A stretch of DNA of 64,000 bases from contig JALHJR010000006.1 in assembly GCA_022840405.1 (NCBI GenBank), positions 1 to 64,000 on the forward strand, given 5' to 3'. The number at the start of each line of letters is the position of its first letter. Within the stretch, counting starts at the first letter, position 1. Shown here piece by piece: positions 53,587-62,627 of this stretch. The translations under genes and the position numbers were made by a program. Source of the stretch: Tepidanaerobacter acetatoxydans_A. GTDB taxonomy: Bacteria; Bacillota; Thermosediminibacteria; Thermosediminibacterales; Tepidanaerobacteraceae. The notes beneath the pieces were generated by a model. The model saw only the letters and a program-made list of their open reading frames with translations, did no database searches and was not told where the DNA came from.

Positions 53587-54342
53587 CTATTCACCCTTTT
53601 CTCCCAGCCGGTTAATTTGATGGGCAACATATGCCGCACCGAAACCGTTGTCGATATTGACCACCGAAATACCACCTGCACAGCTATTGAGCATAGCAAG
53701 TAGAGCAGAAAGACCGTTAAAGTTGGCTCCGTATCCTATGCTTGTAGGAACCGCCACCACGGGTTTGTCCACTAATCCCCCGACTACACTGGCCAATGCT
53801 CCTTCCATACCGGCCACAACTATTATTACTCTGGCTGATTGAATTACTTTCATATTCATCAACAGCCGATGGATACCTGCCACTCCCACATCATACAGTC
53901 TCTCTACCGGATTTCCGAACAGCTCTGCAGTTACAGCAGCTTCCTCAGCCACAGGTATATCTGATGTCCCGGCAGTTACAACCGCAATAATACCCTCGTT
54001 TTTCAAGACATCTTCTTGCTGAACTGCAAAAATCCTTGCAGGTTCATAGTATTTTGCATCCGGGGCAATAAGCTGCACTTCGTGAAATGTCTTTAAATCC
54101 GCTCGAGTTCCCATAACATTGTTGCCGCTTTTCATCATGTGCCGGGTTATTTCCACCACCTGAGTCGTTGTCTTACCTTGGCAGTATATCACTTCCGGTA
54201 CTCCCCGCCTAAGGCTTCGATGATTGTCAATCCGAGCAAATTCCAGATTTTCATAAGGCAAATTTTTTAGTTCCTTTAAAACATCGTCAACTGTTAAATT
54301 TCCTGCCTGTAATTTTTCAAGTAATCCTCTTAATTTTTCCAA
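53587..54342 (-). CDS. larB: LarB, pyridinium-3,5-biscarboxylic acid mononucleotide synthase
   Basis: A 251-residue protein of the PurE-like LarB family, which carboxylates and hydrolyses nicotinic acid adenine dinucleotide in the first step of nickel-pincer synthesis. N-terminal helical domain, then VPEVIYCQGKTTTQVVEI, VTAGTSDIPVAEEAA and VVAGMEGALASVVGG as in PurE-like folds. Start TTG 54342 behind GAGGGGGAC, 13 bp inside larE, so coupled translation. Followed by larC at 54 bp. Confidence 0.94.
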   Translation of the reverse strand: MEKLRGLLEKLQAGNLTVDDVLKELKNLPYENLEFARIDNHRSLRRGVPEVIYCQGKTTTQVVEITRHMMKSGNNVMGTRADLKTFHEVQLIAPDAKYYEPARIFAVQQEDVLKNEGIIAVVTAGTSDIPVAEEAAVTAELFGNPVERLYDVGVAGIHRLLMNMKVIQSARVIIVVAGMEGALASVVGGLVDKPVVAVPTSIGYGANFNGLSALLAMLNSCAGGISVVNIDNGFGAAYVAHQINRLGEKGE

Positions 54343-55163
54343 GCTGCTCTGTCCCCCTCTTTTAGCTCCTCATTCATACTGCCTGTCCTATATCCTGTCA
54401 AATCCAAGGTAATGTATGTGAAACCTAGTTTTTTAAACTCATTTGTTATTTTATCACGAAAGCTTTGCTCAAAAAACCTGTTTATTTCCTCCGGCAAAAC
54501 TTCAATTCGTGCAAGGTCCTCATGGCTGCGGACGCGAAATTGATAAAACCCGAGGCCTCTCAATAAATCCTCAGCCTCGGATACCCTTTTAAGTTTTTCC
54601 CGAGTAATTTTTTCTCCATATGGAAATCTGGAAAAAAGACATGCATATGAAGGTTTATTCCATGTAGGAAGTCCCATTTCTTTTGAGGCTTTTCGTATTT
54701 CATCCTTGGTCAAACCTACTTCTTTTAACGGGCTTATAATACCTAGTTCCTGTATGGCAACCATTCCTGGCCTGAAATCTTCAGTATCGCTAAAGTTCGA
54801 ACCCTCCACTACAAAATCATAGCCTTGTTCTCCGGCAATGTCGATAAACTTATTAAATAAATGCCGCTTGCAAAAGTAACACCTTTCGGGAGGGTTGTCT
54901 AGGATACCAGGGATATTTAACTCATCTAATTCTATTATTATTTGCCTGGCATTTAAGAGGTTTGCTAAGTCTTGAGATTCTATAAACTCTTTTTCAGAGA
55001 AGGCCCCAGACCTGGCGGTTACTGCCAAGACATGATCCCTACCCAAAACATCCATACATACCTTTAATAGGAAAGTGCTGTCAACACCCCCTGAAAAAGC
55101 TACCACAACCTGTTTGAGTGCCTGAATTCTTTGCTTCAAATTGGAGAGTTTCTGTTCTAACAT
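54330..55163 (-). CDS. larE: LarE, ATP-dependent sulfur transferase
   Basis: A 277-residue PP-loop enzyme that converts the carboxylates of the pincer precursor to thiocarboxylates. PP-loop VAFSGGVDSTFLL (~22-34) and the sacrificial cysteine C175 in PSYACLFSRFPYG, aligning with Cys176 of the Lactobacillus enzyme. Further cysteines C95 and C98 (CYFCK) are typical of the family. ATG 55163 follows AGAGGTGG. First of the three lar genes; no larA or other nickel-pincer racemase is in the window. Confidence 0.94.
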   Translation of the reverse strand: MLEQKLSNLKQRIQALKQVVVAFSGGVDSTFLLKVCMDVLGRDHVLAVTARSGAFSEKEFIESQDLANLLNARQIIIELDELNIPGILDNPPERCYFCKRHLFNKFIDIAGEQGYDFVVEGSNFSDTEDFRPGMVAIQELGIISPLKEVGLTKDEIRKASKEMGLPTWNKPSYACLFSRFPYGEKITREKLKRVSEAEDLLRGLGFYQFRVRSHEDLARIEVLPEEINRFFEQSFRDKITNEFKKLGFTYITLDLTGYRTGSMNEELKEGDRAAWKN

Positions 55164-55215
55164 ATCATTTCCACCTCTTAACTAAGTAAAATATCTACAC
55201 TGAATTAAATGTAAA

Positions 55216-57417
55216 TTAAATGGAACCGTCCCCAAAAATTGCTTGGGAAAATTCGTCGATTATCCTGTCACTTAGATGACCATAGCGCCTCAATGACCTG
55301 TTGTTTTGTATGGCTATTGTTAGTGCCTGTTTTGTACCCACAAGCACTATTAGTTTCTTAGCCCTCGTAACGGCAGTATATAAAAGGTTCCTCTGCAGCA
55401 TCACATAGTGCGAGGTTGTGATAGGCATAATAACTACCGGAAATTCGCTGCCTTGGCTCTTATGCACAGAAAGGGCATAAGCAAGACTTAATTCTTCTAT
55501 TTCTTGACCTTGATAAGCCACTTCCCTTTCTTGCCATGCATCTGCAAAACTCACGATGACTACATCTTCATCATCAATTCTGACGATTCGGCCTAAGTCG
55601 CCGTTAAATACTTCTTTATCGTAATTGTTTTTAATCTGCATGACTTTGTCACCTTCACGGAAAACACATGCACGATAATGATATTCCTTCTTGCGCCTGT
55701 TTGGCGGATTTAAAATCGACTGTAAGTTGTCGTTTAAATTAGCAACACCTACTAACCCTTTTTTCATTGGTGTCAGTACCTGGATATCCTCTAGCGGATC
55801 AAAATTTCCGTAATTAGGTAACCGGTTTTTAGTCATCTCCAAGATAGTTTCCAATATATCCTCAGGCAGAAGAACCTGCTCGAAAAAAAAGTCCTTATCT
55901 TTCACATTTATATATGGAAAATAACCTTTATTTATCCTATGTGCATTGACAATAATCATGCTTTCCTGTGCTTGCCGAAATATCTCATCAAGAACCACTA
56001 CCGGAATTTTATCGCTTTCAATGATTTCTCTCAAGACACTGCCCGGCCCTACCGACGGAAGCTGGTCTTTATCTCCTACCAAAATAAGTCGAGCACCCGG
56101 TCTTACCGCAGACAGCAGATGATGCATGAGAATTATATCAACCATGGACATTTCATCTACAATAATAACATCTTCATCTAAAGGATCGTCCTGATTCTTG
56201 CCAAAAGCCATGCCGCCTTGCTCATATGCATTATATTCTAACAATCTGTGGATTGTCTTTGCTTCGACTCCTGTAGCTTCTACCATCCGTTTTGCAGCTC
56301 GACCCGTTGGCGCTGCAAGTGCCACCTTTAATTCTTGCTTTTTGAAAAATTCCAATAAGCTCTGAATTGTTGTGGTTTTACCAGTGCCCGGACCTCCCGT
56401 AATTACCAGCACACCATGCTGTGCCGCTTTTTCAATAGCTTCCCTTTGACGCTTAGCCAGCCTTATATTGCAGCACTTTTCTATCTCATTTATAGTTTTA
56501 TCGGTAATTTCCAACGGCTCATCTATCATAGCAGCCAATAAAAAAAGCCTGCGAGCAACGGCCTTTTCCGAATAGTAAAAAGCAGCTAAATACACATCTT
56601 CCCTGCCCCATGCCCTCTCTACAACAATATCTTTCTTTTCCTCAAGCGCTAAAAAAGCTTGATTTAAAGGCTCTTTTTCTACGGATAAAAGTTCCGAAGC
56701 TTTATACAGCAATTCCTCAAGCGGCATAAAAACATGGCCTTCATCCGCAGCCTTTACCACAGCATATTTCAAGCCAGCACATAGGCGTTCCATAGAGTCG
56801 CGTTCCATACCCATTTTTTGAGCAATGTAGTCGGCCGTTTTAAATCCGATTCCATATACTTCATCTGCTAGGCGATAAGGGTTTTCCTTCAGTATTTGAA
56901 TTGATTTTTCTTTATAGTTTTTATATATTTTTACCGCCACATTAGGACCAATTCCATATTCTTGAAGAAACAACATGATATCGCGAGTTTCCTGTTGCTG
57001 GCTATAGGATTCAGTTATCATTTTAAGTTTTTTCTCTCCAATACCGGGAACACTTAAAAGCTTTTCAGGTGAGTTACTTAAGACCTCCAAAGTTTTTTCT
57101 CCAAATTCTTCCACGATTTTTTTTGCTATTGTAGGACCTATGCCGCGAATTACCCCCGATGCCAAATAGTTTTCTATGCCTCTGACAGTCGCTGGCATAA
57201 TCGTTTCATAAAACTCGACCTTAAACTGATGCCCGTAATCTTTATGTATCGTCCAATTTCCCTTGAGTTTTAATACTTCCCCAACTTCAAGACAGTGAAA
57301 ATACCCTATAGCTGTAATCAAATCATCATTATCTTTTACTGTAATTTTTGCAACAGTAAAACCATTTTCCTCATTATAATATGTAATTCTCTCTACAACA
57401 CCTTCCAGCTCAATCAT
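55216..57417 (-). CDS. recD2: RecD2-type DNA helicase
   Basis: SF1B 5'-3' helicase of about 733 residues (RecD2/YrrC). An OB-like N-terminal domain (~1-85), tandem helix-hairpin-helix motifs (RGIGPTIAKKIVEEFG, SVPGIGEKKL, YGIGFKTADYIA), then the helicase: Walker A ITGGPGTGKTTTI (~345), motif II IIVDEMSMVD, and the C-terminal VHKSQGSEFP with TAVTRAKKL. Bacteria with RecD2 typically lack RecBCD and use it in replication-fork and mismatch maintenance. ATG 57417 (MIELEGVVERI) follows ATGGAGTG. Ends 53 bp upstream of larE on the same strand. Confidence 0.95.
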   Translation of the reverse strand: MIELEGVVERITYYNEENGFTVAKITVKDNDDLITAIGYFHCLEVGEVLKLKGNWTIHKDYGHQFKVEFYETIMPATVRGIENYLASGVIRGIGPTIAKKIVEEFGEKTLEVLSNSPEKLLSVPGIGEKKLKMITESYSQQQETRDIMLFLQEYGIGPNVAVKIYKNYKEKSIQILKENPYRLADEVYGIGFKTADYIAQKMGMERDSMERLCAGLKYAVVKAADEGHVFMPLEELLYKASELLSVEKEPLNQAFLALEEKKDIVVERAWGREDVYLAAFYYSEKAVARRLFLLAAMIDEPLEITDKTINEIEKCCNIRLAKRQREAIEKAAQHGVLVITGGPGTGKTTTIQSLLEFFKKQELKVALAAPTGRAAKRMVEATGVEAKTIHRLLEYNAYEQGGMAFGKNQDDPLDEDVIIVDEMSMVDIILMHHLLSAVRPGARLILVGDKDQLPSVGPGSVLREIIESDKIPVVVLDEIFRQAQESMIIVNAHRINKGYFPYINVKDKDFFFEQVLLPEDILETILEMTKNRLPNYGNFDPLEDIQVLTPMKKGLVGVANLNDNLQSILNPPNRRKKEYHYRACVFREGDKVMQIKNNYDKEVFNGDLGRIVRIDDEDVVIVSFADAWQEREVAYQGQEIEELSLAYALSVHKSQGSEFPVVIMPITTSHYVMLQRNLLYTAVTRAKKLIVLVGTKQALTIAIQNNRSLRRYGHLSDRIIDEFSQAIFGDGSI

Positions 57418-57653
57418 ATAAAGCACTCCATTGATGTACTAAAACACAGTTTTAGCCTTGTAATAATAGACCTGTTCGGTTTATTCTAACATTTTTTGAA
57501 TATACGTGCAACTGCCTAACTTTCTAGTGTTCGAGAAGTTATTGGCATATTTTAAGTCCATCAAAAATAGAGGAACTGAAAGTTTTTTGTCGAATTATAT
57601 CAATTAATTATTCTTTAATTGTCAAATAAATTATTTTTATCACGGAGGAAATA

Positions 57654-59351
57654 ATGAGCGTAAAACCTGCTACCCAATCAAACTCAATTGCTTTTGTCGC
57701 TCTTTTTTTAATGATGTTACTGTTTTTCTGCATCTTCTGTTTTACAGATATTTATACAGTTTCACCGCTGCCGGATAATAAGCCGATATTGGTTATTGAA
57801 AACATGGTATTGTCAGAAGAAACTCCCTTCATAATCGAGAACAATCATGTGCTTTTATCATATAATATTATAAAAGAGTATCTAGACCCTTATATATTCT
57901 GGGACTTAGCGGAAAGTAAAGTTACTATTACAACACTTGATAAAACCGTTCGCCTCGCAACAGAAAGTCTAACCGCAATGATAAATACAAAGCCCACAGA
58001 AATATCCTTGCCTGCAAAAATCCTGGCAGCTCAACAACAGCCATACATACCCATTCGGCTTTTAGAGGATTTGTATGGCATAAAAGTTAAAGTAATTCAA
58101 GATAAAAACCGCGTAATTATTGATAAAAACCTTAATACCCATAAGATAGGTAAAATAATATCTGATGAAACTATTATGAAACTTTCGCCTACATGGCTTT
58201 CTGCAAGTGTAGCTAAAATTAAAAAATCCGATAATCTCACCGTATATTCTCTCGAAGACGGGTGGTTTCAAGTCAGAACTGAAGACGGCTTAATTGGTTA
58301 CATCCTAAAAAATCATCTGGAGGTATCTGAAATGCCGGAAATGACCGAGCGTAAACCTGATTATCGGCGATATAGCCCCGGTAGAGGTAGGCTCAACATG
58401 GTATGGGACTATATTTACAAAGTTACACCTGATAAGAGTATGGAATCTGTTCCATTAGGCCTTGATATAATATCTCCCACCTGGTTTTCAATTATCGATG
58501 GTCAAGGAACCATTGATAGCAAAGCTGACATTTCTTATATAGAATGGGCACATAAAAATAATCTGGCAGTTTGGCCACTAATAAATAATAACTTCGACCC
58601 GGATATCACACATGAGTTTTTATCAAGTTCCGAAACTCGTGATAAGGTTATCCGGCAAATTCTGATGTATGCAGAACTTTTCCGTCTAGATGGCATTAAC
58701 CTTGATTTTGAGAATGTATATCTTGAAGACAAAGGACTTTTAGTTCAATTTGTTCGAGAACTAGTCCCTATCCTTCATGAAGCGGGCATTGTCGTATCTA
58801 TGGACGTTACTGCCAAATCTACAAGTCCCAATTGGTCCATGTGCTATGACAGAAAAGAATTAGGTAAAGTCGTGGATTATGTAATTTTAATGGCGTATGA
58901 TGAGCATTGGGCAACAAGCCCTACCAGCGGGTCTGTCGCCTCCATAGGCTGGGTTGAAAATGGTATCACAACTCTTTTAGAAGATGTGCCTCCGGAAAAG
59001 GTTATACTTGGTTTACCTTTTTATACGCGCCAGTGGGAGGAAGTATCTGATGACGGAGGCAACACAACAGTCAAATCTACAGCTCTTTCCATGGCTCAAG
59101 TAAAGGAAATACTAGAAAAAAATGAGGCTAAGATGAGTTGGGATGAAAAAGCCGGACAAAATTTTGCCTACTACAAAAAAGGAGATTCGGTTTTTAAAAT
59201 ATGGCTGGAAGATGAAAAATCCATTAAGCTAAAAGCTGCTCTTATAAAAAAATACGGCCTTGCAGGAGCCGCAGCGTGGAGAAAGGGGTTTGAAGAACCA
59301 GAGATTTGGGATGTGCTTTATAGCAGCTTAAAATTACCATCAAAAATTTAA
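57654..59351 (+). CDS. Exported GH18 family glycoside hydrolase with copper-amine-oxidase-N-like and SH3 domains
   Basis: A 565-residue exported protein. N-terminal membrane anchor (~12-32), a beta domain like the copper amine oxidase N-terminal repeat (~45-160; PYIPIRLLEDLYG), an SH3 domain (~165-225; WFQVRTEDGLIGYI) and a GH18 catalytic domain (~245-560). The catalytic motif DGINLDFE (D346-E353) is complete, with MAYDEHWA and a LGLPFYTRQW strand following. This layout matches the YaaH/YdhD group, which includes spore-cortex N-acetylglucosaminidases, so action on peptidoglycan is likely. Ribosome site CGGAGGA. Convergent with the diguanylate cyclase, overlapping by 4 bp. Confidence 0.92.
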   Translation: MSVKPATQSNSIAFVALFLMMLLFFCIFCFTDIYTVSPLPDNKPILVIENMVLSEETPFIIENNHVLLSYNIIKEYLDPYIFWDLAESKVTITTLDKTVRLATESLTAMINTKPTEISLPAKILAAQQQPYIPIRLLEDLYGIKVKVIQDKNRVIIDKNLNTHKIGKIISDETIMKLSPTWLSASVAKIKKSDNLTVYSLEDGWFQVRTEDGLIGYILKNHLEVSEMPEMTERKPDYRRYSPGRGRLNMVWDYIYKVTPDKSMESVPLGLDIISPTWFSIIDGQGTIDSKADISYIEWAHKNNLAVWPLINNNFDPDITHEFLSSSETRDKVIRQILMYAELFRLDGINLDFENVYLEDKGLLVQFVRELVPILHEAGIVVSMDVTAKSTSPNWSMCYDRKELGKVVDYVILMAYDEHWATSPTSGSVASIGWVENGITTLLEDVPPEKVILGLPFYTRQWEEVSDDGGNTTVKSTALSMAQVKEILEKNEAKMSWDEKAGQNFAYYKKGDSVFKIWLEDEKSIKLKAALIKKYGLAGAAAWRKGFEEPEIWDVLYSSLKLPSKI

Positions 59352-61051
59352 GTTTCCATACTTATATTCTGCCGAAATATTACGACCCTGTTCCGGCCTT
59401 CTTTTTTGGCTCCAAAAAGCATGGCTTGGTCGGCCTTGTCAACTAATTCTTCTACGGAAGCCGCATTAGTCGGATATGCCGCAATACCGGCGCTTATAGT
59501 AATATATATATTTTCATTTTCTACTGCAGCCAGCGCGGTTTTTTCAACAATTTTCCGTATGCGCTCTGCAATAATCATTGCTTCAAGCGGTGGAATGCCC
59601 GGCAATATTATAGCAAATTCTTCGCCTCCATACCTGCCTATAATATCCTTATCCCTTACATTTTTCTTTAAAACCTCGGCTAAATTCTTTAATATGATAT
59701 CTCCTACAATATGACCATACATGTCATTATATACTTTGAAATGATCAACATCGATGATAATAAGACTAAAAATACCGCCGGCATTGTTTATACCTCTTAT
59801 TTGCCGTTCCATCTCTGAGTATATGTAGGTATGATTATACAAACCGGTAAGTCCGTCAGTAATTGCCATTTGGGAAGTTTCATCGAAAAGTTGTGCATTT
59901 GTCAATGCCACAGCAGCTTGACTTGCCAGGATATTCATCAGTGTTAAATGTTTTTTTGTGTATATATTATTTTTTTTGCTGGTAAGGACAATACCTCCTA
60001 TAAGCTTTTTATTCGTTGTTAGCTGTACTGCTAATATGGATTTCGTGCCATCTTGGCCGATCGATATGTCTTTTAACTCCTTGCTTTTCTTATGACAATT
60101 ATTAATTATTTCTCCTTTACTCGTAAAAATATTACGCCCCAATATTTGTTCATCGGGTTTTAATTTGTGATATTTAAATTCTTCATTTTCAAAGCCTTCG
60201 TAAATTGCCGGTACTAAATATCCGTTCTGATATACATATAAGCATACCGCATCCCAAGGTGCTATACTCTGTGCATAACTCAGCACTATATCCATTACTG
60301 TTTCAATATCAAGAGTCGATGCAATACTCGTAACCATATCATAAAGAGCTGTCAATTCATTATTTATCTTGATTAGATTATGATACAAAATATATACATA
60401 AACTACAGCCAGATAAATAACCAAGACTAACACAGTTTCGAAAAGGCCGTGCTTATTATATACACTTACTATTGCCATCCCTGCAGGTACTGCTATAAGA
60501 TATGTTGACAAATCCATCAGTAAAGATTTTGGAATCAACTTAGGCATTGGTTTCTGGTGCTTTAAAACTATGTAGTATTCTACCAATAGATTGTTCAATA
60601 AAAAATAAATAAGTATAGACGTGCTCTGTATAACTACCTCATATGTAAGATTGTTATTTATGAAACTCTTTTTATTTAACAAATATAACTGTGTAGCACA
60701 GAAAAAACTTATCATATACTGACCCGCATTGAATACGGTTTTCTCCATGCTATCGTCTAAGCCATTTTTCACTTTATAATATGTCTGACAGATTAATGTG
60801 CTTAAAATCTTCATTATAGCCGCTGATGCAGGACCAAAAATAAACGCCGCAGAATATAAAAAGCCGAATCCAACGCTTAAATAACTATTATTTACCTTCA
60901 AAGTTTGCAGCTCCGACATAGTCATAAATAATAAAAATATTATGTAATTTATGTTTGGATTTTCCTTAAAACCAAATACGACAACTAATACCACTAAAAG
61001 TGCAAAGCCCAAAGCCCCTATGAGATATGCGTACTTTTTATATGGCAACAT
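59348..61051 (-). CDS. Membrane diguanylate cyclase with GAF and GGDEF domains
   Basis: A 567-residue signalling protein. Seven or eight membrane segments fill residues ~8-225, a GAF-like sensor follows (~245-395), and a GGDEF domain ends the chain (~405-560). The active-site loop is GRYGGEEFAII, so cyclic di-GMP synthesis is expected. No clear RxxD inhibitory site is seen upstream of GGEEF (the segment reads KKNVRDKDIIGRYGG, where RDKD occupies the place). ATG 61051 follows ATGGGGGC. A palindrome and a terminator lie in its leader region (61150-61310), hinting at control before translation. Confidence 0.9.
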   Translation of the reverse strand: MLPYKKYAYLIGALGFALLVVLVVVFGFKENPNINYIIFLLFMTMSELQTLKVNNSYLSVGFGFLYSAAFIFGPASAAIMKILSTLICQTYYKVKNGLDDSMEKTVFNAGQYMISFFCATQLYLLNKKSFINNNLTYEVVIQSTSILIYFLLNNLLVEYYIVLKHQKPMPKLIPKSLLMDLSTYLIAVPAGMAIVSVYNKHGLFETVLVLVIYLAVVYVYILYHNLIKINNELTALYDMVTSIASTLDIETVMDIVLSYAQSIAPWDAVCLYVYQNGYLVPAIYEGFENEEFKYHKLKPDEQILGRNIFTSKGEIINNCHKKSKELKDISIGQDGTKSILAVQLTTNKKLIGGIVLTSKKNNIYTKKHLTLMNILASQAAVALTNAQLFDETSQMAITDGLTGLYNHTYIYSEMERQIRGINNAGGIFSLIIIDVDHFKVYNDMYGHIVGDIILKNLAEVLKKNVRDKDIIGRYGGEEFAIILPGIPPLEAMIIAERIRKIVEKTALAAVENENIYITISAGIAAYPTNAASVEELVDKADQAMLFGAKKEGRNRVVIFRQNISMET

Positions 61052-61459
61052 CGGTTAAGCCCCCATATAATATTAACTTTTATATAAAATTTATATATTC
61101 TGTATATTATTCTACATTAAAGCTGTATTTCCTTTTATATCTAAAAATAAAAAAAGACCCTTGCTTTCAGGGTCTAACCACGAAAGAAAGGGGGGCTTAA
61201 AAAAGAACTAAGGGGTAAATCATTTAAGAAGAAATAGGGCTTTTACAAAGTTAATTATATGACAAACTAGTAAAATTTGGTATATCCCACTTGTCCTATT
61301 TTACTAGTATTTTAGACCTATTATGACATTTTTTTTGTAATTTCAGTGAAAATTGGCTTTCCTATCTTATTAATAACGCAAATCTTATCCATAAAAACAA
61401 AGGCTAATAAAAATCGTTTAAACATCCAGCAGCTTCCTCAGCCACTTGCAGATATAATA
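61052..61459. other. Gap upstream of the diguanylate cyclase
   Basis: Holds a terminator on the minus strand (61152-61176), a TATAAT hexamer on the minus strand (61254-61259 region), and a perfect 11-bp inverted repeat ACTAGTAAAAT ... ATTTTACTAGT (61266-61276 and 61299-61309). No gene seen. Confidence 0.5.
61152..61176 (-). terminator. Intrinsic terminator in the diguanylate cyclase leader
   Basis: Minus strand: AGACCC and GGGTCT form a 6-bp stem with a 9-nt loop, followed by TTTTTTTA. It lies about 285 bp after the DgaE-like gene and about 100 bp before the diguanylate cyclase start, so it may end the former's transcript or attenuate the latter. Confidence 0.75.
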
Positions 61460-62563
61460 TTATTGTATGTTTAAAATTTCTTTTATTCTGTTAACAATTA
61501 TTTTTTCTTGACCAGAAAGTAAAGTACGCGGATCAATGCTTATTATACCTAGATTTGCGTAATAATTTCTAGTAAAGATTGAAGGTTCGCCCATTTCTAA
61601 TTTATTAATAATTTCATCGGTTGAAATTTTTAGTTTCTTTTCATCAAACTTTAACTGTGCACGATAAATTTCTCTTCCTGCTTCATCCTGTATAATAGAA
61701 GCAGTTATTCCTTGAATATTTTTAAACTGTTCAACTATCCATTTAGCTTTTTGCAATTCTTCTTGCTTGGTTTCAACTCTGTCATAGTAAATTTCCAATG
61801 CTGCAATTAAGCCCATAATCTGTTCCTTCCCTACTTTCATTGCTCGGCCAACACCCAAGTATTGTAGTCGGCAAGCTTCAACTAATTCTTTTTCACCGCA
61901 AATAAAGCCTGAAGTTGGCCCACCTATGGCTTTTCCTCCGCTGTATATTACAAGATTCGCCCCATTTTGAATATATTCTTTTATATCCTCTTCTGCGGCT
62001 GCATCTATGATAACTGGTATATTTTTTTCTCTACCAATTTCAATTATCTCAGAGGTTGATAGCATCCCTTTTTTAGCAGCATGGTGAGACTTAACGTAAA
62101 AAATCGCGGCAGTTTTTTCTGAAATCGACTCTAAAATGTGATCTTTTTTAACATGGTTTACTTGTCCTACCTCAACTACTCTACCACCTCCCAATCTGAT
62201 CATCTGAGCTATTGATGCTCCAAAATTAATTAAATGCCCCTTTTGAATAATTATCTCGTTGCTCAGTCCTTCACTATATGGTAATCGTTCAATCAAAGTT
62301 AAATTCTCTCCAGCTATTAAAGCCGCTGTCGAAATCACAATACCAGCAGCCGCCCCTACTGTTGGACATCCATCTTCAGCCGTCGTCATTTCTGCAATAA
62401 TTTTACCTGCTTTTATTGTTAATTCTTGCATATCAACATAATCTTGAGCAGCTTCAAACATAGCACGTGCTACCATCGAGTTAAGAGCACTGCCGCCTAA
62501 AGCTGTCATTTTCCCGCTTGCATTTATTATCTGTTTTAAACCATATTTTTGGTAAATATTCAT
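61460..62563 (-). CDS. DgaE-like (SelA-fold) PLP enzyme, possible D-glucosaminate-6-phosphate ammonia lyase
   Basis: A 367-residue fold-type I PLP enzyme. It opens MNIYQKYGLKQIINASGKMT, typical of the DgaE/YhfS branch of the SelA-like superfamily. PLP motifs: D187 in VIIDAAAEED and the Schiff-base lysine K211 in YSGGKAIGGP; CPTVGAAAGIVI sits near the cofactor phosphate. DgaE dehydrates and deaminates D-glucosaminate-6-phosphate. The partner aldolase DgaF and PTS genes are not in the window, so the substrate is uncertain, but the amino-sugar theme fits the nag/TRAP locus. 64 bp after a MalY-like gene on the same strand. Confidence 0.8.
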   Translation of the reverse strand: MNIYQKYGLKQIINASGKMTALGGSALNSMVARAMFEAAQDYVDMQELTIKAGKIIAEMTTAEDGCPTVGAAAGIVISTAALIAGENLTLIERLPYSEGLSNEIIIQKGHLINFGASIAQMIRLGGGRVVEVGQVNHVKKDHILESISEKTAAIFYVKSHHAAKKGMLSTSEIIEIGREKNIPVIIDAAAEEDIKEYIQNGANLVIYSGGKAIGGPTSGFICGEKELVEACRLQYLGVGRAMKVGKEQIMGLIAALEIYYDRVETKQEELQKAKWIVEQFKNIQGITASIIQDEAGREIYRAQLKFDEKKLKISTDEIINKLEMGEPSIFTRNYYANLGIISIDPRTLLSGQEKIIVNRIKEILNIQ

Positions 62564-62627
62564 AATTGTATTTCTCTCCCTTACGCCATTGCAGATTTAA
62601 GAAATTTAATTTCCTGTGTTGCTAATT

